Shown here one piece after another: positions 43,901-52,934 of a stretch of 64,000 nt of DNA. Location of the stretch: positions 1 through 64,000 of the forward strand of contig NW_024609956.1 of assembly GCF_016920785.2 (NCBI RefSeq). Direction: 5' to 3'. The DNA comes from Ixodes scapularis. Its lineage: Eukaryota; Arthropoda; Arachnida; Ixodida; Ixodidae. Each line of letters starts with the position of its first letter. The stretch's first letter is position 1. The position numbers were made by a program, and so were the translations under genes. Under the pieces are notes generated by a model. The model searched no databases. It saw nothing but the letters and a program-made list of their open reading frames with translations, and was not told where the DNA came from.

Positions 43901-45502
43901 GCAACTAGACAAATTTTTTTCAGAGTGACCAATTCTCATGGGAGTGAATTTGGCAGCTAGCCACTGCTTATAGCTAGATTCAAACTCGCTATAGTCACTG
44001 AATGTGACGCCTAGACCCAGAGTGCCCCCTCCAGCTAATTTGCCTAACCCAAAGGGTGTGCAAGGCACCCTATCTGCACCACTGACAGGAGCATCTGCAC
44101 CAGCCTGACCATGCACTGTTGGTACATTACAAGAAATGCATCTTAGAGGCATCTGACCCACTATCTCACTAGAACACCCTTTATTTCTGCCAGAAGAAGA
44201 AACCGAGTCCTCTAAAAGAGACGAACACTCAAAGGCAGCACCACATGTATGCGCCATCCAAGAGTGCCGAGCTCCCCCGACAAGCGCAGGAGCACAGCCA
44301 CCCCTTTGCGTCATCGGCATCCCAGAGGACTTTGTTCCTCTCCGCCTCTGCTTTCGAGTGGTGCGACAGGCCGTAGCCGGTACACCCTCACAAGGGTCAA
44401 TGCACTGCGCCACAGGAGAGGAGGGACGCACCGAGGCACCACAGGCAGCAACAGATGTGCCAGCCTTCTGGTGCACCCACACTCTACCAACAAGCGCTGG
44501 AGCACGACCACCTGTTTGCGTCATTGGCATCCCTGAGGACTTTGTTCCTCTCCGCCTCTGCTTTCGAGTGGTGCGACAGGCCGTGGCCGGTACACCCTCA
44601 CGGGGGTCGATGCACTGCGCCACAGGAGAGGAGGGACGCACCGAGGCACCACAGGCAGCAACAGATGTGCCAGCCTTCTGGTGCACCCACACTCCCCCGA
44701 CAAGCGCAGGAGCACGACCGCCTGTTTGCGTCATTGGCATCCCTGAGGACTTTGTTCCTCTCCGCCTCTGCTTTCGAGTGGTGCGACAGGCCGTGGCCAG
44801 TACACCCTCATGGGGGTCGATGCACTGCGCCACAGGAGAGGAGGGACGCACCGAGGCACCACAGGCAGCAACAGATCTGCCAGCTTTCCGGTGCACCCAC
44901 ACTCCCCCGGCAAGCGCAGGAGCACAGCCATCAGAAAGCATCATTGGCATCCTAGAGGGCTTTACTCCTCTCAGCCTCTGCTCTCGAGTGGCATGACCGC
45001 TGGCGGCTGGGGCACCCCGAGAGGGCTCGGTGTTCTGTGAAGACTGTGTGCGCGGCACACAGCCCCTACTTCTGACAGTGTTGTCAACGCCGCCACGGCC
45101 ACGTGACACACGTTTCGGCGGCCTCTGCACAACAGCGGCCCAGCTGGTGGTGCATATGTCGGTGGTTGTCACAGTGCACATGCCCTGCACCTGTTCTTCA
45201 CCCACACAGGCTGGGCCTCCTCCGACACTAGAACTAAGGGAAGGGAAGTTATACTTACCGTTCCAGAACTCTGCAAGCTCCTTGGCCTGGTCCCCATACT
45301 CACGACGCAGCTCCTGGTGTTCCTCCTCTGCTGCATGGTGACTCCACTCCTGGTCCTCAGCCTCCTGCCCGTGGCCTGTCACAACACCATGAAGGCCGCC
45401 TCGAAGGATGCGTCCAAACACCTGCCAAGATATGGAAACTTTAGGGGAAAACGCGACACCACGAAAATCTAAGGCACAGCAACCTTTTAGCATTATTTGC
45501 AT
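40955..45502 (-). CDS. MULE transposase fused to Ulp1/SENP-like protease
   Basis: A single 1,515-codon ORF. Residues about 190-430 are 70-residue tandem repeats rich in basic clusters (TRKQRRRGTK). Residues about 550-605 form a zinc cluster (C552-C553, C576-x-C578, H601-N-H603), like the FAR1/WRKY-GCM1 type. The DDE domain follows with FFDGTYKVN (D728), VMDKDLNE (D792), CSWHVVKYLHQRV and NRMESHNQ (E914). A SWIM finger (C1023-x-C1025-x9-C1035-x-H1037) comes next. The C-terminus is a C48-family protease with H1383-W, D1401, Q1436-M-N-x-x-D-C1442-G, the complete SENP/Ulp1 triad plus oxyanion glutamine. MULE transposases cut and paste DNA; Ulp1 enzymes process SUMO/ubiquitin-like proteins. All catalytic residues are intact, so it is recent or domesticated. 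The true N-terminus probably comes from the upstream exon. Confidence 0.88.
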   Translation of the reverse strand: MQIMLKGCCALDFRGVAFSPKVSISWQVFGRILRGGLHGVVTGHGQEAEDQEWSHHAAEEEHQELRREYGDQAKELAEFWNGKYNFPSLSSSVGGGPACVGEEQVQGMCTVTTTDICTTSWAAVVQRPPKRVSRGRGGVDNTVRSRGCVPRTQSSQNTEPSRGAPAASGHATREQRLRGVKPSRMPMMLSDGCAPALAGGVWVHRKAGRSVAACGASVRPSSPVAQCIDPHEGVLATACRTTRKQRRRGTKSSGMPMTQTGGRAPALVGGVWVHQKAGTSVAACGASVRPSSPVAQCIDPREGVPATACRTTRKQRRRGTKSSGMPMTQTGGRAPALVGRVWVHQKAGTSVAACGASVRPSSPVAQCIDPCEGVPATACRTTRKQRRRGTKSSGMPMTQRGGCAPALVGGARHSWMAHTCGAAFECSSLLEDSVSSSGRNKGCSSEIVGQMPLRCISCNVPTVHGQAGADAPVSGADRVPCTPFGLGKLAGGGTLGLGVTFSDYSEFESSYKQWLAAKFTPMRIGHSEKNLSSCTSPTSKDPFPYRRITFECCRAGKSRSRGNGIRNKQRYLATGCLCKVSVSLIVEPMPHYKVHSMVEGHNHPEGPGFEMWYPQNRLLNKAEKKEFEDVLSCNVKPKDLKELVFKKTGKHITSQDVRNVKHENVRKIENSLHHGSLLLKQMEDLVNKCPGWIVHIEKDSSNQLLFVLFQSNLMRQFTENYSEVLFFDGTYKVNIEGYILHSVLCEDSTSHGRPICYMFVQRETKEILQAAIAKFLDLNPAVVSNCNVAVMDKDLNEMNILAQLLPNCRILLCSWHVVKYLHQRVSQLCSSRVDKQAVKSLISKLVFSYDDNTYQELLEELENEMQKELESEKQKKSSFLEFYYKNWHDCREMWVHAYRRNIYTFGNNTNNRMESHNQKIKQFMHQRMHLVDAVKALVQYVNHDTLSVSFAQFQETMLCLDTRKIDAFHIQVSTNCTGYASNLIYKEYESYLNGNLAYCMNNGQHTVNSKSNCYIVSQDLTACTCTFQNQFRLPCRHIFAVRSNLSVDLFDVKCVAFRWLKSGFVETDVDTAQAVAQKISLNVSTKGNPKLDTTESKYNYALSELSESCKSIANTLACCGKSELLEKLSEIKSFFNNLITYPRNKTSKTVFNQDEQQDLKQAHCKDEDELNEEGSFGSEGGIVESPASIPSIKREEICNSSTVERTQLKQHFVDHNYCKSLDMNTNSSDIITLSPEPEFHNERKRAEVSHTVVDLTCDEVLDKDVLIVPLNKSPRGRPSKRKRTSKVQALPIMKSGKSSTNCNISDRSMLRLERAARYITQHDLLCVQGIEWLNDNVINGAQSLIHTQFNHVGGLQDVLLGPRLLFKKQDKFVQILHIPDHEHWVTITNYGAPNNSVFLFDSLFEEISNNLVSQVLNIMGLDLHQLIVYVMPTQRQMNTYDCGVYSIANAYCIASGQDPCSQNFDQSSMRGHLLRCLYDGEILHFPITTSRVPRMKRRKICYADRTLLLDTSGHM
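44245..44990. repeat. 210-bp tandem repeat inside the MULE ORF
   Basis: About 3.5 copies with a 210-bp (70-codon) period. GTGCGACAGG recurs at 44358, 44568 and 44778, and adjacent copies are nearly identical. Each unit encodes a RTTRKQRRRGTKSSGMPMTQ segment and a ASVRPSSPVAQCID segment on the minus strand. GC content is much higher than in the transposase part. Open frames on the plus strand (44358-44996, 44455-44955) are by-products of the repeat. Confidence 0.9.
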
Positions 45503-45567
45503 ACATGTTGATTCTAATTTATTGTTCTAAATTCATGCTATGGCTCAAATACACAGATCAAACCTAC
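45422..45567 (-). other. Predicted 146-bp intron joining SGNH exon to MULE exon
   Basis: The donor AGG|GTAGGT is at 45567-45562. The acceptor TATCTTGGCAG|GTG is at 45427-45422. Removing it keeps phase 0 on both sides and turns the odd C-terminus of the SGNH ORF (GLICVFEP) into KKGSR-VFGRIL, the natural continuation of an SGNH domain. The MULE ORF's own first 27 codons would then be intronic. A second strong donor (GTAAGT, 45258-45253) lies further down and may allow skipping of the repeat region. Confidence 0.65.
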
Positions 45568-46092
45568 CCTGCTGCCTTTCTTGTTGAAGTGGACACCATC
45601 CAGCATGAGCAGCCCACTCCACGAATGCCTGCTTCCGTCGATGAAGCCGTATCCCTCCTTGCGGCAGAGTTCCTGCAAGATGAGATTCGTTCTCCTGGCC
45701 TCATCATTGTGTTCTTGCAGCACTTCGGCACTGACCGCCCACCGATCATTCTTCCGAAGGCTCACCTCCCTCGGAAGGATGGCCGAGAACGCGACCTGGA
45801 TCTCGGGGTTTTTCTCCATGATGCGCGACACCAGCTGACGAAATTTGGCGACGCGCGTGATGTCACTATCCCCGACGTTGTTAGTGCCAACATGCACGAC
45901 CACCGCATCAAAGCCAGGCAGACTGTCAGCGATCATGGAGAACAACCGCTCAATCCTGACACCACTAAAGGACCTGACCTCGACAGCCACGCCAGGATTC
46001 AGTGTGAAAGACCGCGCTTGGTCTTTCAACATCGAATCACCGGCTACCAACACACGTGGCATGCCTAGTTCGGGACCCGCACACCAACACAA
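45568..46092 (-). CDS. SGNH/GDSL hydrolase-like exon upstream of MULE
   Basis: Numbering from Met at 46092: VLVAGDSM holds the block I Ser20, VVHVGTNN the block III Asn71, and LDGVHFNKKG the Asp165/His168 pair. Gly44 in SFSGVRI is a block II candidate. The likely start is Met11 (MPRVLV). The unspliced ORF runs to 45538. SGNH domains hydrolyse esters and are known as accessory domains in ORF1 of CR1/L2-type LINEs. Here the domain stands directly before a MULE ORF and splices to it in frame. It may be a captured LINE ORF1 piece or a bona fide N-terminal domain of the transposon protein. With the intron removed the product would be about 1,663 residues. Confidence 0.8.
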
Positions 46093-46440
46093 CCAGCACC
46101 AATTACAACTAAACCAAGAGATGTCAAGTGAAAATAACTATCTGGAACCCTCAATAACACTCTACAAAAAACCAATCAACAATCGAGAATGCCGATTCGC
46201 GATTATTTCAGGGCGATATCCGAAGCTTGCCGAAGATCCTGTGCCGTACACAAACGCACGTCTGCTCAGGTACCAGCCGACAGCAAATCGGAAAACGGCG
46301 GGAACGGCCAGAAAGAATTCACAAACAAAGCAAGTTGTGACGTCACAAATAATTATAACATAAGTTATATCGTTATAAGGCAATTGTAACATAATATATA
46401 TTGTATATACCAAATAAAATAAATATAAAATCTAATTACC
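46093..46440. promoter_or_regulatory. AT-rich 5' flank of the SGNH-MULE gene
   Basis: About 46330-46430 is very AT-rich with several TATA-like strings (ATATATATTGTATATA). It lies 250-350 bp upstream of the SGNH start codon. It could hold the promoter or the element's end. No TIR was identified. Confidence 0.3.
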
Positions 46441-46444
46441 TAGT

Positions 46445-46900
46445 ATGTTAGCACGGTCACGTGGTGTGTAGCCATCCGATTGGTCCGTGGCAGCAAGCGG
46501 GTTTACCCGGAAGTCGTTGCTACCACCGGGTGGCGTATTGTGAGACCCCCCACGGCAAAGCCCCGCGAGAGAGAAAAGAAGGAGGGAGAGGAGGAAAGGG
46601 AGGAAGGAAGAATACCGCGATTGGCTGGCGCAGTCACGTGGTACGCGCGCGCTACGGGCTGTTCTAAGCTGCGTGCAGCCCCCCTCCCCCCCGCTACCGC
46701 CGGCGCCGACGCGAGCAGACGTCCTGCCGTTTTGTTTTGGAGTACTCCACGCCCCAGTCGAAAAAGTGCATTGGTGCAGTCCTAGATATTGGAACGTATC
46801 GTTAGTGTGAAACCGGATAACATACGCGCACAGGTCTCAATGCTGACTGGGCAGCTACGCTACGGCCGTTTTATGCTTTCTGCCGTAACGTTCGCGTACT
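46445..46900. other. GC-rich block, promoter-like
   Basis: GC-rich DNA with CACGTGG motifs at about 46458 and 46633, a purine-rich run (46563-46612), and the dispersed repeat shared with 28.03 kb at 46482-46552. It precedes the candidate plus-strand exon at 47082. Confidence 0.35.
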
Positions 46901-47081
46901 CCAGGGCGGAAGGGTGTGTTTAGGCCTAAGGACCCGTGACCGCTGCCAGCGTTCCGAAGTCATTTACGGCCTGGAAATAAACCCAGCTCGTTTGGCTTTC
47001 GCTAAAACGTCCAGTGTAGCTAATGTTTTATTTCATTCGAACGACGCGCCGCTGCGGTGTTGTGTAGTCTGCCCTACAGCG

Positions 47082-47163
47082 ATGCCCAACTCGCCGCTTG
47101 GCAGCATTATTCACGGGTGTAACATCATTCGCCCGTTGCTGGCCTCAACAGGAATCGCGCCAG
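47082..47163 (+). CDS. Possible first coding exon, unknown gene
   Basis: ATG followed by 27 codons (MPNSPLGSIIHGCNIIRPLL, then ASTGIAPG) ends at a strong donor, CAG|GTACGT. It lies downstream of a GC-rich block. No downstream exon was identified, so this remains a weak prediction. Confidence 0.3.
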
Positions 47164-47848
47164 GTACGTATGAGACGCCAACGGAGCACAAGCGGTGATC
47201 TGGACCGCGAGTGCACGTCTGAATTGTGCTTTGCATATACACTGTCACGCCTCTGCAAGAATCAATCGCGCTCCCCGCAGCTAGTCGAAATGGAGAAGTG
47301 CATTGTCAAGCCTGTAACCCTGCGGCGAAATTGATCTATACCCGATGTCAGCTTTTTTGTGCTCCACTGGAAACGGTACTAAAGCGTGAACGCAGCTGCT
47401 TCGACCAGTGCTTTTTTTTTTTTGCGCGATCACTCGAGGGGCTGAAGCATGTCCGCGGGCAGCGTGCACGCACTCGTACACCCACAGTGGAGTGACGCGA
47501 AGTGACGTAGCGATTGTTACAAATTTAGCGAAGGAAGCGGGCAGTGAGAAAATATTCCACAAGCCGACTGGCCATCTACTGTCATCGTCCTCACCTGCAG
47601 CGACGACTGGGCACGTGTGTGAACGAATTGGTTGATGTCAAGGGTCGTCCTCGCTGTGCTTACCAATTAGCCTCTGCAATGTGATATGCCCACATGCCCA
47701 CTGTTATGCGTACGCATGCTGCAGACAGCAGGTGTCAGATTTGTCCTAGCTATGCTTACCTCAGAATATCTTCAAAGGATTGTGTTCACACATGTCCGCA
47801 AGCCTCGAATAGTTTTGCCCGAGTGACTTGGAGCCTGTGCTCGACACA

Positions 47849-48045
47849 GGGGGGCTATGTTGCACGTTTTGGACTCCCAGAAGACTAGGGAGAAGGAAGT
47901 GACGTAGGTGTGAATGAACGTGTCTTGGCAACTTCTGCAGATACTGTCATCAGCGACTACACCAATCAACATCCAGCGAGCATCGTTGACGTCACTTCCT
48001 TCTCCCTAGTCTCCTGGGAGTCCAAAACGTGCAACATAGCCCCCC
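47849..48045. mobile_element. Young MITE, 57-bp inverted arms
   Basis: Arms 47849-47905 and 47989-48045 are reverse complements with a single mismatch in 57 bp (motifs GGCTATGTTGCACGTTTTGG and CTAGGGAGAAGGAAGTGACG). The loop is 83 nt. The near-identity suggests a recent insertion. Weaker symmetry continues outside (GAGCCTGTGCTCGACAC), so the true ends may be slightly wider. Confidence 0.85.
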
Positions 48046-48049
48046 GGTG

Positions 48050-48950
48050 CGAGGGCTGGCTTTGCCTGCCTGACCTCCATCTTTCTTTGCGACTACAAAA
48101 AGCTGGCCAAACTGGCACCTGGCATTGGTGAATACGTAGTCTAGACATAAAGGGAAACCGAGGTCAGCCAGCGTGAACTTTGCTTCAGCAACAGGGTTTC
48201 AAAATGCAGCCGCAAAAAGATGCACTACATGTTGGGCACATTGCCATTGACGTTTCTGTTTCCAGCAGCTACAAAAATAAGCACTCTCATCTCAGTTTGT
48301 CCTCTTTTCCAAACTTGGTGATGTTAACCACTTGCGAGGTTCCATCAACCCAAATTTCCACTACAGAATACTGACACTTCTGGCTGCATGACCTCCACTG
48401 GGCCATGTGCAGTCAAATCATGGAATGCCTAATTTTTCTGAAACCAGTAGGGAAAATATACGAGGCAAGACATTCTCAGATGATCAGCATGGTCGACTAT
48501 ATATGCAGCAGACCCGACAACAAAACTCCCTGCACACAACTTTAGAAATCCATCCATTTATTTCAGGCACATTGCACTTGCGAGCAGGCAAGCACGAAAG
48601 CAAGTTTACATCACGAGCACTGGCAGTGCAACACAAGGCGCGCAAATATGTCCAACAAAAAATATGAAGCATAACGAAAAAATAATGGTTATCTCATTAT
48701 TGAAGACGGCAATAGAAACAAGGTTGTCGTGATTCATGTATGTGCACTACACAGTAAACAGCGTCGTGACAACAGGAAGGGCACAAAAAGTGCATTAAAA
48801 ACAAATCGCAATAAGGAAACCTTGCACTCTATGCAACCAAAAAAAAGAAGAAAGCCTAATTCCTACCAATAAAATCATACTATTTTAAAATAAAATAAAA
48901 TACTATTTTCTATCAAAAGAACAGATGCGATGCGAATACACGAGTCTTGG
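48050..48950. other. No recognised gene
   Basis: Unique-looking sequence. The ORFs at 48180-48374 and 48407-48667 show no family features. Confidence 0.35.
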
Positions 48951-48954
48951 TCAG

Positions 48955-49320
48955 TCATGTATCGGAGCCGCTTCTAGCATCTCCCTTTCCACTTCCTTTC
49001 CTACGCCTTGCCACTTGCACACCGTTCAATGCAGATGAACATCCATAAGTTTTGCAGTGCATTGGCAGGTGTGATCCATAACCACTGATAAGTGAGGCCG
49101 CACTGATTACCATGCCTCTTACCACAAACCAGCAACTTAACCTTTGGTCCCGAGCATTGCAGATATTGGAGAACTTGCAAAGGGTCGTAATGATGACAAC
49201 CACACAGAATTTGGCTGCTACTCTTTTCAAGCTGTGCAATATTTTATGTACATAAGGCATGACTTCAATTTTTTTGTGATGTTTCTTGAGTACAGTATTA
49301 TGGCTTTTAAGTTCTGAAAG
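48955..49320 (-). pseudogene. Penelope-like element fragment, GIY-YIG end
   Basis: The minus ORF contains MPYVHKILHSLKRVAAKF, aligning by eye with VPYMHKTAHNLKKIASRI in the intact element at 60970-63393. It then has SHLPMHCKTYGCSSAL, aligning with GHLSVHCHDCGCKPLF. The GIY-YIG core between them is missing or scrambled. It is an old, internally deleted copy. Confidence 0.6.
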
Positions 49321-49745
49321 GGACAGTGACACCCCCCAAAAATTGCTTTTATTTTTTGCCAGGCAATACATTATGGTGTCGGAAGACTACCCTATCAATA
49401 TTTTGCGACAGCGTCACATATATTTTTTATAAAGTAAAAAAATGCAACTGCTTGAAACCGAAACTGGACTGGGGAAGAAGAAATATAGAGAAAGTTACCA
49501 AAAATCACATGGTTTCGCAACTTTTTTTTTTTTCATTCAACATAGTTGCAGCTTTTTACAAGCCACGAAAAATGGGCATTATATTTTTTGTCTATATTTA
49601 GCATCGGGTGTGTGCCTTCGATTACCCACAACTTTGATTATCTTTGGTGATTGTGTCTTAACCATAGAAATCGGCACGTGACCATGGAGAAGAGGGTGAG
49701 TGCGACTCAAACCGTCCAGTTTTCGAGCGGAAAGAAAACGAATTT
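49310..49745 (+). repeat. Dispersed repeat, copy 2
   Basis: Partner of 38580-39300: GTCGGAAGACTACCCTATCA, ACTGCTTGAAACCGAAAC and GTGACCATGGAGAAGAGGGT correspond in order. It is adjacent to the Penelope fragment. Confidence 0.6.
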
Positions 49746-49989
49746 CGAGCCGCAAATTGTGTTGTGTAGCCGCCGCATTTGTTCATTTAATGGAAAGAGT
49801 GTGATTTTATCAAGAGGGATTAGGCTTTTTTCTGTTTTGGTTGCGTCGAGTACAGGCAGTTTCCTTGTTCTGGTCTTTTTAATGCTCATTTTGCGCCCTT
49901 CCTGTTACATCATGACGCTGTATTTAGTGCACATACATGGATCACGACAATTGTTTCTATTGCCACCTTGAATCACGAAGATAACTTTG

Positions 49990-50200
49990 TTGTTGTTTAT
50001 TTTTTTTTTTTTTTTTTCCGAATGGGCTGTGTTGTTGTTATTCATCAAGATAGCTATGGCATTGTGCCACGTGTGTGTGCACTAGATATGTTTGCTCGGC
50101 AGAATTTTTCAGTAAACCTTTTAGTTGCAAGTTAGCGCTCGTTTTGCGTTCTGCTTCTTCTGTGTCCCGTCTTTCTTGTGCTACTTGTCAGCGATCCGGA
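49990..50200. mobile_element. Penelope terminal-repeat fragment
   Basis: TTGCAAGTTAGCGCTCGTTT followed by CTTCTGTGTCCCGTCTTTCT resembles, in reverse, the terminal region of the 60.8-kb element (AAGACAGACACGAGCGCTGA). Short and diverged. Confidence 0.4.
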
Positions 50201-50399
50201 AAAACGTAATGCCGCGCTCCTTTCACTCTTTGCGCACCATCTCAGGACTCTGTGAACGAGAGTATGACTCTTTTACTCTGGAGCAGCGTGCACAAAAAGT
50301 CGCTTTTTGCTGTCTAGTGGAAAGAGCGCAAGCTCGTTGACTCCCGGAGCCGCTACTGAGCGCATCTAATCATCATCTGCACTGGGGTTTTGCACCAAA

Positions 50400-51490
50400 A
50401 GTAGTATAGCCTCATTTCACTAGGGCAATAAACAATTGTTCCACTAGTGCAACAAAACAGCAGCCGTTCCACTAGTGCAACAAACAGCAACCAACGAAAA
50501 CAAGCAAAAGAGTACACTGGATTACCTGTTTGTCGGAGCTCACCAACCCATCTGGCGCACACGACGTAGAGCACACTGAATGCATATTTGTTTCTCTAGA
50601 GGGACCTAAGCTGGCAACAAGACTATGAAATAGACAAACAAGCAGTGTCGGATGACACGGCTTTCGTGTTTAACTCCCTGGGCGAAATGCACACTGACAA
50701 ACGCAGTATCGGTAGAGGGAGTTGGTTTTCTTGAGTAAGGATTTTAAATCAACCACTTCTTTATGTGTTGTTGACTCTTCGCGTGACCAGTGTGTTCACA
50801 ACGCCATTTTACTCGCACCCCAAGGTATCTCTACCGCCAGTGTTTGCAGACATAATGGTATGAAAGATGAAGAGGATAAACCATAGCAAATGGGATCATT
50901 GTCACTTACAGGTCTGCAATGTTACTAGAACACTCAGTTGGGAAACTCGCCGTCGAAACTTGGGCCGCTGGGGTCCACCGAGACCGAGCTAAATACGACA
51001 ACAGCGCCACTCTTTATCATTTGTCTGTACTGTGGTCACCTTGAGCTTTTAGAAAGCATGTTTTTGCATAAAAACAAACGGAAAAGACTCTTTTTGTATG
51101 AAATTTATTGGAGTTTAGTACCAAATGATGGGCGCGTGATGTTTTTAAAATCTTTAGGTTGCAGGGTTTTGCAGCACAATTAATATTGTTTTTATACAAC
51201 CATGCCTCACCGGTGCTTTCAGGTAGCGCGTCCCAACCTAGGTGCATTTTAACTTCAGTAGTAAGTCGCGGTGCGTTCGCTGGGGAGACGGGGGTGGCAC
51301 CCCTGTAACCTCTTCCGCTGTATTTGTTTTGGCTCAGCAACGGCCGATTAAAGCCAAAATAGAAGTAACGTACAGTTCCTCCAGTGGCCGCTGCGGGAGA
51401 AATGGCGGCGTTGTGTTCGTCATTAGCTCGGTTCTTGAGGACAGATCGGGGCCACTTTTTCAGATTAGTCTCTGTGGCAGTTTTCCAACT
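50400..51490. other. No recognised gene; short direct repeat at 50.43 kb
   Basis: GTTCCACTAGTGCAACAAA occurs twice (about 50438 and 50467). Otherwise nothing was recognised. Confidence 0.35.
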
Positions 51491-51500
51491 GAGTGTTTTA

Positions 51501-51668
51501 TGGCGAATTCCACTGGTCGTTTTGGAGCGCGCCGGGATCGACTTTTCTGGAGTGAGCCTATTTCACTGGGCGATCGAAATCGAGGCGACCCCGTTCGGAT
51601 CGTGTGCTCCAGTCCGGATTTGGTCAACTGATCCCGGCGCGCTCCAAAACGCCCAGTGGAATTCGCCA
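51501..51668. mobile_element. PIF/Harbinger-type MITE (168 bp)
   Basis: TGGCGAATTCCACTGGTCGT plus the continuing TTTGGAGCGCGCCGGGATC is mirrored at the right end over about 40 bp with one mismatch. TTA flanks both ends (51498-51500 and 51669-51671), the 3-bp target duplication of PIF/Harbinger. Confidence 0.85.
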
Positions 51669-52429
51669 TTAGTAACGTTGCAGGTCTGGTTGTGGAAGGG
51701 TTGAGAGGCTAGTCATTTTTTGTGGCTTGTGACATAACTGGACACTGGAGTATCTACAAATGGAAGCTGACTGGAGTCATTGTCAGCACAATAAGTAATT
51801 GATCTCGCGTTTCATTGTACGAATATTTAATATAAAAAAAAAAAAAGTTTAATAGAGTATTAATAGTCTCATCGTGGTCCTCAGTACAAGTTAAGGGAAA
51901 ATAAACTTATCGTCATATATAAGCCAGCCACAGTTCTGAGTGCGAAAATATTGTGCCCAAACCTCGCTGTCAGCGTTCTTTGGTGGGACTGCCGCTCTGC
52001 GATTGCGACAATAAAAGTCAGATGGGCCTATTTTGTGCCTGTCAGGCAATTGCCGTCCTTTTTATGTTGCCTCTCTCTCTTGTGACAGCACGGCGCTATG
52101 AGGTTTTAAAATTAATACAACACGACAAACAAGAACTTGTTCGTCGTCAACCGTTGATCGGAGTTTGTGGTGATACGTCAATGTCTGAGGTGTCCAGGAA
52201 AAAATCGCTGTTGGGCGTTCCAGTAGTACGACACAATTAGAAACGACCAAGGACATACTGACTTTTGGTTTGCAGCTAATTAACATGTATAATTCCTGAG
52301 CAGAACGTAAGACTATCAAGGGGAATAACAGTGAATAACCTTAATAAAAACATCAGCGCGATATCCACCACAATGAAAAGCGATCAGACTGTACCAAAAC
52401 TCCAGAAGGACAAAAAACAGGACCAGTAC

Positions 52430-52563
52430 CTCTTTTTTTGTGTGTAGAGCATGTAGAAGTTAAAAGAGACGGACAACGCGAGAACGAACCCGAAGGCTGT
52501 TCGAAGAGCACCGACTCCGAGCCAAGGAGGATTCTCCGAAGATAACGGCGCCATTTTGTCCAT
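52430..52563 (-). CDS. Candidate first exon of a type II membrane protein
   Basis: Met at 52563 (or 52554, in better context: AAAATGG) starts MDKMAPLSSENPPWLGVG, followed by a hydrophobic helix (ALRTAFGFVLALSVSFNFYM) and LYTQKK, up to the donor AGAG|GTACTG in phase 2. A short N-terminus then one membrane span is typical of Golgi type II proteins. The upstream GC-rich CGG-repeat DNA (52600-52740) would be 5' UTR. The His run encoded by (CAT)n just upstream is in frame but probably untranslated. No following exon was identified. Confidence 0.45.
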
Positions 52564-52750
52564 ATGGTGGTGATGATGATGATGATGGTGGTCGTGTGTG
52601 TCGTAGACCTGTGCGCCGCCGCGCCGCGCCGCCGACGCCGCCTGTTTTGCTCTCGCCGCCCTGCGCCGCCGCCGGTATCCCCAGAGCCAGCACGCCGCCG
52701 CCGCCGCCGCACAATAAATTCGGCGCGCCGCCAACGCCGCCATCTTTTTC

Positions 52751-52791
<41 letters not shown>

Positions 52792-52800
52792 GTTGGTGTT
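52564..52800. repeat. (GAT)n, CGG-rich block and poly-G
   Basis: ATG/GAT triplets at 52564-52590, CCG/GCC triplets at 52612-52745, then about 30 G at 52761-52790. Similar CGCGCCGCCGCCGG strings occur at 57940-58030, so part may be a dispersed repeat. Confidence 0.7.
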
Positions 52801-52934
52801 TTTTTTTCTGCTTCTGTGTGAGTTTGACGTACTATATTATGCATAAAAATGAATAGATACAATGGTGTCTGTATGCTTTTTTCCCTTTCATTTTTACTCC
52901 TGTAGATATATCAATAAATGTAGAAGTTCCATAG

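Noticed and set aside
44249..44996. Plus-strand ORFs opposite the MULE gene
   Set aside because: They are antisense shadows of the 210-bp repeat inside the minus-strand coding region.
45505..46068. 187-codon plus ORF opposite the SGNH exon
   Set aside because: Shadow of the minus-strand SGNH coding sequence, which has real catalytic motifs.
50353..50600. Possible minus exon with donor CAG|GTAATC
   Set aside because: Peptide is short, hydrophobic and overlaps a direct repeat; evidence too weak to list as a gene.
52353..52862. Long Arg/Pro/His ORFs around 52.4-52.86 kb
   Set aside because: Apart from the membrane-anchor segment, they read CGG, CAT and poly-G repeats.
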